Numbered from the stretch's first letter, positions 12,853 through 23,779 are shown. The stretch is DNA of 64,000 nt from Linnemannia elongata (GCA_036320915.1 JAXBDG010000011.1:1758501-1822500), one strand, 5' to 3'. Program-made: numbers and translations. The notes: generated by a model from the letters alone, not told the origin.

Positions 12853-13460
12853 GTAAGGCGAGATGATGGGTGAGTGAAGTGAGAGTGAGAGACGAACAGA
12901 AACGCGGTTCAAAATGCGCCAGGACTTCACCAAGAGACCCGCCCAATTTTTGTGACAACGACATTTGAGGAGAGCTGAAGAACGCAGCCCTTGCGATCAT
13001 CAGTTGTTCGTTCTGATTGCCGCTAATTTTCGCACCAGCTTCAATTGAGAACCACAAAGCTTATGAAAACTGATTCAAAGGCGAAGTCGGTTCCTGAATC
13101 TACGCGTTAACGCTACCCGCGTTCGAGAAGCGTGGGGCAGACAGCTCTTTCGAGAATCGAAATGTTCAAGTTGACAAAGTATCATTATATCTGTCAGTCG
13201 TCGCATCTCGGCGCATGGTCAATTGCAGTTTTGTGTGGCTGACGACACATGCTTAGGCAAACTTCGTCTTGCCTTTCTTGACTCACTCTTCCCCTTTCGC
13301 TGCCCCTCTCTCTCATCTCTTGCCAACTTTGTGCCACACACCCACCCACCATCTGCAATCAACGATTCGTTTACCTTTTATTCATCACTCATCAGAGACA
13401 CAACAAGTCTCGCCTGACCCTTGGCACCTGGTCGCTGCAATTGTCACCCCATTCACACAG

Positions 13461-13568
13461 GTAAAAAAGCCTGTGAAAATTGGCCAAGAGCCGGTGTTTG
13501 GTTCATATATCCAACCCTGCTAACCTCCGCCTTGTTGACCACGCAGTCCTTCTCGAATACATTTCCAG
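13461..13568 (+). other. 5' UTR intron of NLR gene 2
   Basis: The donor GTAAAA follows CATTCACACAG and the acceptor TTTCCAG precedes the start codon by 8 bp, as in NLR gene 1. Without this intron an in-frame ATG at 13421 would extend the protein by 52 residues. NLR gene 1 has no such extension, so the ATG at 13577 is preferred. Confidence 0.6.
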
Positions 13569-13576
13569 CTGCAAAT

Positions 13577-16500
13577 ATGTCTTCGTCATTGCCTCAAAAC
13601 AACTCACCACCTAAGGCATCCTCCCCTTCACACTCTTCTCCTGAGCACGAGCAAGTCACCAACGACATCAGCCGTGCTATTCCACAATCGGAACGTCTGA
13701 CAAAGGTTGCACGCTTGTCGTCTTCGTGGAGTACCTTCTCGGCAACTCAGGAGAGGGTGCACTACTCCAATGGCGAACTTTGCGCATCATTCTCGGGATT
13801 GTTGCTGTCTTCGAGCTCTGCCTTTGTTCCCCTGTCCATCACATCGTCGCAAAATGAGCGCACCCAGGCTCCTCCAACTCTCGAGGATGTCGTGTCTTCC
13901 TTGAGGACGCAAAGACTCGCCGGCTACAAGCAAACTGTATACATCCCTCCTTTGGCAAAGCCCAGTCTTTTAGCCCCAGAGGAGACGTCGTTCCCTCTAA
14001 TGGAGAAGGTCGAAGAGTTCTTAACAGGAGACGGGCAAGTGATGCTGGTTCTGGGTGACTCGGGAGCAGGGAAATCGACATTCATTCGACACCTGGAACT
14101 CCGAATATGGCAGGATTACAAGCCTGGTGGAATCATCCCATTGCTCGTCAACTTACCAGCACTCGACCGACCGGAAAAAGATCTTGTGGCCGAGTATTTG
14201 AGAAGTTTAGGCTTTTCAGAAGAGTTTATACGGGACCTGAGGCAGACTCGACAGTTCGCTTTGATCTGTGATGGATACGACGAGAGCCAGCTCACCTGCA
14301 ATCTCCACACTACCAACCTTCTCAACCAATCTGGACAGTGGAGCGCAAAGTTAATTATCACTTGCAGGACACAGTATCTCGGGCAAAACTATCGGGATCG
14401 CTTCGAGCCTCAAGGAAGAAGTCACTACGACTTTTCGGCGCCGGAACACTTCAGAGAATCTGTCATTGCACCATTCTCCAAGGGCCAGATTGAGGAGTAT
14501 GTCGCACGGTATGTTCCGCTCGAGCCACGTACCTGGACCAAGAAGGATTACATAGACAGACTGACGACCATCCCCGGTCTTATGGGCCTGGTCAAGAATC
14601 CATTCCTCCTCTCACTGGCTTTGGGGGCCCTACCGGCGGTTGTTGAGGGTAAAGATGACCTCTCAAGAGTCTGCGTCAACCGTGTACAGCTTTACGACAA
14701 CTTTGTTCAGCATTGGCTGCGAGCCAGTAAACGACGTCTACGGAATCAAAACCTGAAGTTGAGTCGAGACGAACAGCGGATGATTGACGAGTTGCTGGAT
14801 GACGGGTTCGAGGAGAGTGGGATCAAGTTTCAAGCGGACTTGGCAGCTGCGATATTTCAGAAGCAGGAGGGCAAGCCTGTTGTCGAATACAACCACCGAG
14901 GCGACAAATGTTCATGGAAAAGAACGTTTTTTAACACCGACCTCGACACGTGTATTTTACGTGACGCCAGCCTGCTTGTTCGAACCGGCAACATGTACCG
15001 TTTTGTCCACCGATCCATCTTGGAGTATTTTTACTCTTGCTCAGTCTGTCCGCCACCCGCCTTTGACAATGAGTTTGTTCCGCAAGAGTCTCCGGAATCC
15101 GTCTCTGCCCCTCCACCCATTGTCGATCACCCGCTATCCAAGAGGAGCCTTGTCACGGAGCCATCGATCGTGCAGTTCTTGGCTCAGCGTGCCCAAATGA
15201 ATCCACATTTCAAGCTACAACTTTACGCTCTTCTCGAGCAATCCAAGACCGACGAGCGCGCATCTCAGGCAGCAGCGAATGCGATCACCATCCTTGTCCG
15301 AGCCAGGGTTCGATTCAACGGAGCCGACCTTCGAGGCATCAGGATACCAGGAGCAGACTTGTCTGGCGGACAGTTTGATTCGGCGCAGCTTCAGGAGGCT
15401 GACCTGACAGGCGCAATCCTCATCAAGTGCTGGCTTCGACAGGTCAATTTCACGAATGCGCGGTTGGGTGGAGTTCAGTTCGGCGAGTTACCTCACCTAG
15501 AGGAGGACCACTGGGTGCACACGTGCGCTTACTCACCAAACGGGGACATTTTTGCCGCCGGCCTCAACAATGGTGACATATGTATATACAACACAGCAAC
15601 CTGGACAATGACCCGGAAACTGCAGGGACATGAACGGGCTGTCTCCAGCCTTGCGTTTTCCCCGTCAGGTCATCAGCTTCTGTCTGGCAGTTACGGCACA
15701 ACGATGCGGATGTGGAACATCGAGACTGGCCTGTCCGATTTTGAATTGCAGGTGCAAGCGCACACCGCTGGGACGAGGACTGTTGCATTTTCACCGCGTG
15801 GCAATCAATTTGCTTCGGCCAGTGACGACAATTCGATGAGGCTGTGGGATGCTCAAACCGGTGTTGTTGTTTTCGACTTGACAACATGTTCTGTCTCCGA
15901 CGTCTCGTATTCTCCTGACGGAGAGCGCATAGCAACAGGCGGCCAGGACGGAAGCATTCGAATATTTGACACACAGACCGGTCTGTTCATCGTACAACTG
16001 GACAGTCGATGTAAAGGTATCCGCTGCATCACATACTCCCCGGATGGCCAGTGGATCATTACAGGGCACGACACTGGCGATTTGCAGCTGTGGAGTATGA
16101 AAAATATCGACGATCCAGGGCCTAAATGGACTGGACATACCGACAGCGTCACAGGAGTCGACTTCTCGCCTGACGGCAATAGGATCGTCTCGTCTAGCTT
16201 CGATTGTACTGTGAATCTATGGGACGCACAGACGCAGACCCTTGTTTCAATGTTTACAGGACACACCGAGACCGTGTACAGTGTTGCATTCTCACCGGAC
16301 GGATCACAGGTGGCCTCGGGTAGTTGGGATGAAACCGTGCGCCTTTGGGAGGTGACAACTTCAGGAACAGGACTCGACTCTCTCGGCCCTTGTGGCTCCA
16401 CTTCATGCGTATCATTCTCTCCAGATGGCCGCTACCTCGTTTCCGGGAACAAGGACGGTCCTGTCCGACGATACAACACAGACACCGGCGAACAAGATGT

Positions 16501-17407
16501 GATACTGTCGTGCGGACCCCAATCCGCCAACTGTGTCGCATATTCGCCCGACGGTCTCTACATCGCCACCGACAGACGCACCGACCTGGAAGTATGGGAT
16601 GCCTCAACAGGACTGCTGATACTAGTCCTCAGTGGTCACGAGGATATCATCAACGCTGTCACATTCTCGCCTTGTGGCTACTGGATCGCGACCGGCAGCA
16701 AAGACAAGACTGTGATGTTGTGGGAGATGGAGTCCGGCGAGCTGAGCCGAATCTTTGTTGGCCATTCCCACTGGGTTAACAGCGTGTCCTTCTCGCCAGC
16801 GGGTCGCCATCTCGTCTCCGGTAGCCAGGAAGGAACTGTTCGAGTCTGGGATCTGAGCACTGGCGAGTCCAGGGCGCTTGTGACCGACGGAGGGTACAGG
16901 GACATAATGGTGGCGTACTCACCGACAGGATCGTGGATCGCCACAAACGCTGCAGGGGCAAAGTTACGCCTCCAGGATGAGAAGACTGGAGCGATCAAAC
17001 ATATACTGGAACACGGGAGTGGTGTGGGTTACTTTGCATTTTCATCTTGCGGCCAGTGGATTGCAACGTGCTATGGCAATTGGGTCTGGCTTTGGAACTG
17101 CGATTCAGATTCGGACGGAAGATCTCAAGTATGGACACGCGAGGCTCTCATTCGTGGGTTGGTTGGCGAGGTTGTGTGTGTTGCTTGGAGACCAGGAACG
17201 TTGGATCTCGTTACTGGATCTGTCGATGGGTCAATATGTTTGTGGAGATTGCAGATGGAGCCGGAGATTGCGGTGGTGCAGGTGTGGGGTCTTGGTCCTG
17301 CCGCTCTCATTACTACGGATGCTGTGTTTGAGGAAGCGGTTGGTTTGAGCGCTGTTAATCGAACGTTGCTGATGCAGCGCTGTAGAATCGAAAGCCGACC
17401 TAGATGA
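13577..17407 (+). CDS. NLR-like protein 2: NACHT, pentapeptide repeats, 14 WD40 repeats
   Basis: Intact 1276-aa tandem paralogue of NLR 1 with the same order: Ser/Pro-rich N-terminus, NACHT (GDSGAGKST, LICDGYDES), pentapeptide repeats (ADLRGIRIPGADLSGGQFDS), 14 WD40 blades, and the C-terminal VGLSAVNRTLLMQR. By eye, about 19 of the first 100 residues differ from NLR 1, against about 10 per 100 around the P-loop, so the unstructured N-terminus drifts faster. The WD40 part differs at many surface-type positions (for example blades 3-4: ARNGAAIFVL against AQTGVVVFDL). Catalytic motifs are unchanged and no stops or frameshifts are visible, so both copies look functional. It is convergent with the RING ligase, stop codons 338 bp apart. 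Confidence 0.92.
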   Translation: MSSSLPQNNSPPKASSPSHSSPEHEQVTNDISRAIPQSERLTKVARLSSSWSTFSATQERVHYSNGELCASFSGLLLSSSSAFVPLSITSSQNERTQAPPTLEDVVSSLRTQRLAGYKQTVYIPPLAKPSLLAPEETSFPLMEKVEEFLTGDGQVMLVLGDSGAGKSTFIRHLELRIWQDYKPGGIIPLLVNLPALDRPEKDLVAEYLRSLGFSEEFIRDLRQTRQFALICDGYDESQLTCNLHTTNLLNQSGQWSAKLIITCRTQYLGQNYRDRFEPQGRSHYDFSAPEHFRESVIAPFSKGQIEEYVARYVPLEPRTWTKKDYIDRLTTIPGLMGLVKNPFLLSLALGALPAVVEGKDDLSRVCVNRVQLYDNFVQHWLRASKRRLRNQNLKLSRDEQRMIDELLDDGFEESGIKFQADLAAAIFQKQEGKPVVEYNHRGDKCSWKRTFFNTDLDTCILRDASLLVRTGNMYRFVHRSILEYFYSCSVCPPPAFDNEFVPQESPESVSAPPPIVDHPLSKRSLVTEPSIVQFLAQRAQMNPHFKLQLYALLEQSKTDERASQAAANAITILVRARVRFNGADLRGIRIPGADLSGGQFDSAQLQEADLTGAILIKCWLRQVNFTNARLGGVQFGELPHLEEDHWVHTCAYSPNGDIFAAGLNNGDICIYNTATWTMTRKLQGHERAVSSLAFSPSGHQLLSGSYGTTMRMWNIETGLSDFELQVQAHTAGTRTVAFSPRGNQFASASDDNSMRLWDAQTGVVVFDLTTCSVSDVSYSPDGERIATGGQDGSIRIFDTQTGLFIVQLDSRCKGIRCITYSPDGQWIITGHDTGDLQLWSMKNIDDPGPKWTGHTDSVTGVDFSPDGNRIVSSSFDCTVNLWDAQTQTLVSMFTGHTETVYSVAFSPDGSQVASGSWDETVRLWEVTTSGTGLDSLGPCGSTSCVSFSPDGRYLVSGNKDGPVRRYNTDTGEQDVILSCGPQSANCVAYSPDGLYIATDRRTDLEVWDASTGLLILVLSGHEDIINAVTFSPCGYWIATGSKDKTVMLWEMESGELSRIFVGHSHWVNSVSFSPAGRHLVSGSQEGTVRVWDLSTGESRALVTDGGYRDIMVAYSPTGSWIATNAAGAKLRLQDEKTGAIKHILEHGSGVGYFAFSSCGQWIATCYGNWVWLWNCDSDSDGRSQVWTREALIRGLVGEVVCVAWRPGTLDLVTGSVDGSICLWRLQMEPEIAVVQVWGLGPAALITTDAVFEEAVGLSAVNRTLLMQRCRIESRPR

Positions 17408-17744
17408 TATGTCTTTTCAAGTCACTGAAAAATAGGGAGTAAATGAAAAGACGAAACATTGTCACTCTCGAAACGCTATAATTTGCGACCAGGTTATATG
17501 TGAGTCAACCCATCACGCACACATACTTGAGCATCCCCTTTGCTTTTTCGTTGGTTTTGTGTTTTATTTTTCACAATGTTTTAACTAGTAAAGGAGAGCG
17601 GGGAGGGGTGAAACGATGGGGATGTATGTACAATGGAGATGAAGAAGAACTAGATACAAAAGGGATCAGAAAAAAAATATATAACATCAAAGTACCCAGC
17701 ACTAACAAGGGTGACAAGGTCGAAGAAGGCGAAGAGGGTGCTTC
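17408..17744. other. Convergent 3' flank between NLR gene 2 and the RING ligase
   Basis: This stretch holds the 3' UTRs of two converging genes. It is homologous to 12435-12833. No gene seen; a short frame here (17500-17748) is matched in the other unit but overlaps both UTRs and has no recognisable content. Confidence 0.65.
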
Positions 17745-20700
17745 CTAAGGAGATCCAGGCCAGAGGTCACGCTTGCAAATCGGACACAAAGACGCAACAT
17801 TCAACAGCCAAGGATCAATACACGCCAGATGGTACTGGTGGTAACAAGGGAGCGTCCGAACCTGATCGCCGACCTCGTATTCCCCCAGACAGATTGCGCA
17901 CATTGTTTGGGCGTTTGCGTTTGCGAAAGGGAGTTCCTTCTTGTCCTTTTCCTCGCCGTGGTGATGGTTGCTGTTGGTTCCGCAGCAGCCTCCTTGGTGC
18001 TTTTGAGGTGAAAGAGCGAGGGAGATTGAAGTTGAGACAGAGGTGGATCTGGTGGTTGTAGATCCATCGGCGGCGTGCTCAACAGTCTCGTTGGCAGAGG
18101 AGCGCGACAATGAGATGCGGCGGTAAGATCCTCGACGGGTGGCAGTCATGATCGCAGCGGCGAGACGTTCCATGTCCATTGAAGCCTGGTCGGGGACAAC
18201 ATCGCCCTCATCCTCGTCGAAATCTGTCTCGCCCTCAGCAGTCGCAGAAGTATGATCGTGGTCCTGAGACGAGGAGTGAGCCGTGATATCATACATTTCC
18301 TCGCCTTCAAAGTACGAGTCCCACTCAGCAGTAGGGACCCGTCGGGGGTGGTGGTGGTGGTGGTGACCAGAGCTGCCTGTAGGCGTGCGGGGGAAGAGAT
18401 GACTGCTAGTCCGGCTCATTCTCATCCGCTCACGTTCTCGACGAGAGTTCTCCCGGGCAGCTAGATCCTGCAATCCTTCCTCCATCTCAAACACATCCTC
18501 TGCATAGGCCAACTTGCCCTTGCTGCTGCTTCCTGTATGGCAAGACAGGGGCTTGCCTTGGAGGCCATCTTCACCTTTAGTCGTCATCATGGTCGAGGTC
18601 GAGGTGTGCAAGACAGTCTGAACTCCAAAGGATTCCAGAATCCCACGAGGAATAACCTTCTTGTATCCGTGCTCTCTCAGCTGCTGCTGATGTTGCAAAG
18701 CCGCCGTCGCCTGCATGTTCAACCCAAATCGTCCCTCCACTCCGCCTCGTCGACGGTTCTGGAACACTCGAACCTTTAGTGCGACCACAAACAGGAGGGC
18801 TCCAAACATGCCTACACCGACTCCACAGATCGTGCTCATCAAAACCATCGCCAGCTTGCCCGTCATGCTGTCGTCCTTGACCAGAATAGCCGTATCTTGG
18901 ACAAACTTTGAGGGCGAAAATGCGTAAATGCGCTGGATCAATCGACCAATAATGCTGACAGATGGGTTGGATCCACAGGGCATTGTTGTGGATTGACGTT
19001 GGTTGGCACCCTTCAGAGAGATTCGCTCGGCAGTTGCCTGCCTCATCGAAAGAGCCGCTGCTGCAATTCCTGCTGGTCCTCCAGGTTGTTGACTACTACC
19101 GACAGTGGCAGTGGCAGTACTGACACCTCGTGCTCCTGCTTCGCCGAGTTGACTTTTTGGGATCGGGCTGTTGCTCGCCTGCGATAACGACGACACCGAC
19201 GACGACGCACTGCGCAGACCTCCTGCACCTCGCTGCTGCTGCTCAACACCGATGTCAACACATCCGGTGGTTGGGATCATGTCCGGCTTGATCCCCGACG
19301 CCGACAGGGGTGTGAATCGAGTCGAAATCATACCCAGATCCTCCTTCTCAACCCATCCTGCTGCTACTACTGACGAAGACGAAGACGACACAGCTGACAA
19401 GGATTCCGCTTTGGGGGTAGGGGCGACGACGGTATCAAGTCCAGCCCTGACCACAGATGCGTTATCTAGACCGAAGCGGACCAAGATTCCTCTGGCCAAA
19501 CGGGTTCCAGACTTGAGGGCATCCGAGAGAGAAGACACAAGCAATTCTTTGACCCGTTGTTGGTGTGCGTCAGGTGTGGTGGTGGTTGTTGTTCCGGTTG
19601 AATTCGAATCGCTTGCTCCCGGACTACTACGCACCTGAGAAGATGATGTTGCGGCAGTGACGGCCACAAAGCCCGAGTTGTCGCGCATCCTCATCATCCC
19701 CTTCTTGTTGGTCATGCTACTGCCGTTGATGTTGTTACCGTCCTCCCTTTCATTCTCGTCGTCCTTGAACTCTTCCTCTTCCTGAGTGTTGTCGGCAAGA
19801 GTCACGGTTGCAGGGGATCCTGTATCACCCAATTCTTGGAGGGCCGTCAAAAGATCCTTGGCGGCCAAGGCGTCCAAAGTCAAGGTGGGCACAACAACAC
19901 TCTCCTTCACGGAAGCAGAAGAAGAGTCGACACCGGAATCGCTAAAAGCGTTTGTTGCCGTCAAGAGGGAAGAGCAATGGACGAGCTCAGCCTGGTGCGA
20001 TGATGAAGTTGTTGTGGTTGTTGAGGGATAAAGGATGACAGCTTTTGCGCCGAGCTGAGTTGCCGAGCGGAGATGTTGCTTTGTCTGAAGAGTACACTCG
20101 ACCAAAGCCAGCCAAGGGATATTCAGCGGTGACGGAAGTGAAGGACCAGAAGAAGATGAGCGCAGAGGCCATGAAAGAGGGAACTTGTGAATGGAGCCCT
20201 AATTGATTTGTTCGGATATTGTTGATTATCCATATTTGCGCATACAACAAAGTTGGACAGACAGGAGAGACAGGGGTGAGTGAATAAGCAAAGCAAAACA
20301 AATAAGGGACAGTGACATACAACAAACAAGGTTGTGGTTTGTTTACATCTCCGCGGCAAGTAGCTTTCTCCGCCTCTTCCCTCTTCCCTTCTGGTAAGGT
20401 GTGGTCTGGTAATACTCTATCTCGTTCTCGATTTTTTTTTTTTTTTTTTCAATTGATGATAAATTCAAAGTGAAAGAAAAAAAAGAAAAAAAAAAAAAAA
20501 AGCGCAGTTGGGAGACGAGAGAGGCGGCGGAAAAAGAAGAGACAAATAAAATATAAAAAAAAAAAAGTGCTCTCGTTTGGTATCTATGACACCATTGAAC
20601 AGACAGACGAGCAGACAAGACAGAGAGAGGGAGACATGTAAAATAACAAGGGTAAACCATGTGCGCCTATTTCGCATTTGTCTCTTGAACCGTGTCCACT

Positions 20701-21448
20701 CTTGTGTCACACTACTCCATCCCGCCTTGCCTTGTCTTGTCTTGGCTCCCTTTGTCTCCCTCAGCCTGAATGTCTGTCCCCCTCAGCCTGAATGTCAGAT
20801 GGCTCAACAGTTGCCGGATCCGATCATTCAACAAACAAACAAACCGCCGAGCACATGAATAAGCAACCAATGGAAAAAGTGCAAAGCTTTACCAAGCAAC
20901 AAGCAAAGAGACAAAAATCTCGGTTCCGTCTCATACTTCCCCCCAAAGGGCGACCCATGTTTGCCCTCAATTGCTCATTGCGTTATGACCTAACTCCTTC
21001 TTTGCTGTTTTGATACAAGTGGTTCACAAATCTCGTTTTTTTGTTTTCTCCGAACAAATCAACCACGACCTGGTAACCCGAACCACCTTGCCTCTATGCC
21101 AACTGCAATGCATCCAAATGACGACAAGAAAAAAGAAGCAAGGGAAAAAATATGTTTGAAAAAAAGGGGAGAGAAAAGAAGCAGGCAGGAAGAGCGGGGA
21201 GAGAGAGAGGGAAGGAAGGAGAAACAAGTCGGGAACAGTCGACGCACAAACGCACACTCACTCCAAACAATCCTAACGAACGACAAGTGATTGTGGTGGT
21301 GTGTGCTTGTGTCCAACAAAAAATAGATTACTTACGGAGAGAGGGAAGAGGTCGTTGTTGAAGGTCGACTTGTTCCATCCTGTGGAGTAGACATAGCCAT
21401 GCCAGAGTCCAGACTCGTCTTCTTCTTCAGTCTCGGTAATCCAGTTAA

Positions 21449-21491
<43 letters not shown>

Positions 21492-22418
21492 ATTGTTGTT
21501 GTCATCGCCGGTGTTGTTGTCGGACAATTGTGAATCATCTGCATGGTCATGGCGCTCCTGCTGCTCCTGCTGCTCCTGCGTCTGCCGGAGGTGACGAGTA
21601 TGATGATGATTCTGGAAAGCGGGGGTGGTGGTGGTAGTGTCCTGAAACGTATCCCTGTTCCAGAAGACGTCCAAAATTTGCGACCACTGACGTTGGGGCT
21701 GTTGGCTGCTCTGGTCAGTGGAGGATTGGTGGCGAATCAGACGACGGATCTCACCTCTCAACACTCGGACGTGAGAGATTTTCTCGTCCTTCTGCTCGTT
21801 GTTGCTGTTGGCGATGTATGTGGTTTGCTTCTTGATGATATTCCTGTCTGACATCTTTTGTCGATCTGGTCGGTGGGCTTGGTGGTTGCCTTGGAGTTGG
21901 GCTGAAGCATCAGAGATAGTGGTTCTTGTTGCCTTTGAGGAGGAGGGGGAGGAGAAAGGATATACTTTTTCCTGTTTCTGAGGAGAGGGAGGGAGGAGGA
22001 CCGTGCTGATATGCGATCGTTTGACTGATCCCTGAGCGCGAGCGGTGTGACGACGGACTCGACAAAGAGGAGCGGAGCTCTTTTCCGGAGACGACGAAGA
22101 GGACGACGATAGCAAGGACGGAGAGGGAGGAGGATTGGGCGAAAGCAAGGTGGGCGAGACCGAGGCAGAGAAGGAGTGCAGGGTTGAATCGAGATGGACG
22201 GTGAGGGAGTAGGCTGAGGAAGGTGAGATCCTGTATAGATGATGATGGTGTCCGGCATCTTTGATATGCTTGGTCTGTGATTGAGTATGAATAGGGGTGG
22301 CAATGAGGTCGAGGGCGAGGACGTGGGTAGGGGGGAAGATGACGGAGAGGATGAGTGCCCAACAGGAGACGGTTGAACACACGTCTGTGAAGGGCATGTG
22401 TGCGGGCACTGGAAGCAT
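17745..22418 (-). CDS. PA-TM-RING type E3 ubiquitin ligase
   Basis: Predicted membrane-bound E3 of the endomembrane system. Two exons, 22418-21336 and 20198-17745, join in phase 0 (1178 aa). The start at 22418 gives a signal peptide (WALILSVIFPPTHVLA). Exon 1 then runs into Ser/Pro- and Gln-rich sequence and a long poly-Asn run (about 21450-21491), ending WHGYVYSTGWNKSTFNNDL. Exon 2 opens with a protease-associated-like segment (PWLALVECTLQTK, then LGAKAVILYPS, about residues 380-415). A long low-complexity region follows, then one TM segment (VLMSTICGVGVGMFGALLF, near 800), a six-His run, and a C-terminal RING-H2 (CAICLGEYEVGDQVR, CYHQYHLACIDPWL, CPICKRDLW). The RING is certain. The PA call and the joining of exon 1 over a 1.1-kb intron are inferred from frame and domain order. 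Confidence 0.8.
20199..21335 (-). other. Long intron (1.14 kb) of the RING ligase gene
   Basis: GTAAGT donor at 21335 and ATTAG acceptor at 20199, both phase 0. The interior is rich in A and T runs. I found no extra exon in it, but a small missed exon cannot be excluded. Confidence 0.55.
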
Positions 22419-23779
22419 GATTCTAAGGGTTGTTGCACCAGTGAAACGCGAGAAGAAGAGACAATGAAGAGGTGAGGGGATGATGAAGAGGAGCGGAGAG
22501 GCAGTAAAGAATAATGGTAATGGTAGGATATATACAAAGAGAGAACGGGAGAGGGAAATGAATGAAGAAGAGGAAGAAGAACAAGAACAGAAGAAGAGGC
22601 ATGAATAATGCGCATTTGAGGGCGAAAGAAAAGAGGTAATTGGAGCAGAAGCCTGGGAGGGTGACTGCCTTCCTGCTTTGTACCGTTGAATGAAAGGGTA
22701 AGTGGTCAGGTGCAACAATCCAAGAGCTGGGTTTCGCATTGATACGATACTCTTACTCCCAGGCCTGGTAAATGATCTCATAGCTGATCAATCCAAGTCC
22801 AATCCAATGCCCGCCACCAAAATGTTGTACAGTAGTCAAGGGGCATGTATGTTGCTAATCATAGAGTATTGCAATGTACCATGCCATGGATAAACATCAT
22901 CATCGCGGTATGCACCTTACCCAGAAAGCGGACAATGCTGGAGACCCCGCTCTTCCTTCCATCAAAGCCACCAACATGTAATTGAATGCAGCAGCCTGCA
23001 GGGTGGGAGAGTCAAGTCAGGACGTATAGAAGGGAGAGAGAGAAAGGAAAAAGTTTTTTTATGAATGTCCACCTGGACATAAACGCGTTGTCCAATCAGC
23101 AGCAAGAGGCCAACAGGCAGACCTGGACACAATCAAAATCCGATATCCTTTATTTTCATTTTTCCGGCTGTTGTTTTTTTTTTTTTTTTTTTGTGTGCAC
23201 GTCGAATGAAAGATGCGTGTGGAAATGAAGTGAGTGGCAACAACTCCAAGAGAGAAAAAGATAGATGAACAGGGCAGTTTATCCTTTGTACCCTTCACAG
23301 TCTGCAAGGGCAAGATTGAACACAAAAACGTGCGCTGGTTGCAACAACACCAACTATTACTTGCTTTTGCTGCAATTGAAAATGAAAATAAAAAAAAGGT
23401 TTTTTTCACACATACATCAAACATACATCAGACCCAAAGCACCAGAAATAAGAAATGATCGCTAATGGGTATGTACCTTGTTTTGTTTCTAGTTTCTTTG
23501 TTTCGCTTTTCTTTTTCTTTTCTTTTCTTTTCTACTTTTTCCTCTTTTCTTTCTCTTCCTTCTCTTTTACTACCCTCTCCCTCTGTCCACTCTTCACTCC
23601 TCCCCTCGTCTCTTTACCCCCCTGCTTCCTTTCGCCACTCCTCCCACCTTGAGCCCTGCTTCCTCCCTTCTTTCCTTCCTTCCTTCCTTCCTCACACCTT
23701 TTTCTGTTGTCACACCGTGATTGCAATTGCACAACAACACATCCCACCCACCCTTTCTTCAACTCTTCTAGCATCAACA
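22419..23779. other. Divergent promoter region, RING ligase and CorA transporter
   Basis: No gene seen in 1.36 kb. It includes T-runs (near 23175) and, from about 23480 to 23780, a strongly pyrimidine-rich (CT) strand leading to the CorA start codon, likely its core promoter and 5' UTR. Frames extending upstream of 23780 are made of this low-complexity tract. Confidence 0.6.

Larger units (their letters stand above)
12435..13576. other. Spacer between the two NLR genes, containing the duplication junction
   Basis: 12435-12852 is the 3' flank of NLR gene 1 and matches 17408-17763. 12853-13576 is a copy of the SEC5-NLR promoter flank. No intact gene. Short open frames on both strands are shared by both units and are only traces of the duplication; one begins with a frame that overlaps SEC5 upstream sequence in unit 1. 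Confidence 0.75.
12853..17763. repeat. Tandem duplication, unit 2 (4911 bp)
   Basis: Head-to-tail copy of 7890-12852. It starts with GTAAGGCGAG and ends inside the intact RING ligase gene, so its right border equals the ligase's last codons. The size difference from unit 1 comes from small indels, mostly in noncoding flanks. Confidence 0.9.

Noticed and set aside
12791..13057. Minus-strand frame upstream of NLR gene 2
   Set aside because: A similar frame in unit 1 runs into SEC5 exon 1; it is copied flank, not a gene.
13421..13576. Upstream start for NLR gene 2 at 13421
   Set aside because: The extension crosses the conserved leader intron and is absent from NLR gene 1, whose start aligns with 13577.
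20123..20172. Attractive signal peptide (MASALIFFWSFTSVTAEYP) as the RING ligase start
   Set aside because: It is in a different frame from the PA-like segment that overlaps it (PWLALVECTLQTK). The in-phase exon 1 at 21336-22418 supplies its own signal peptide.
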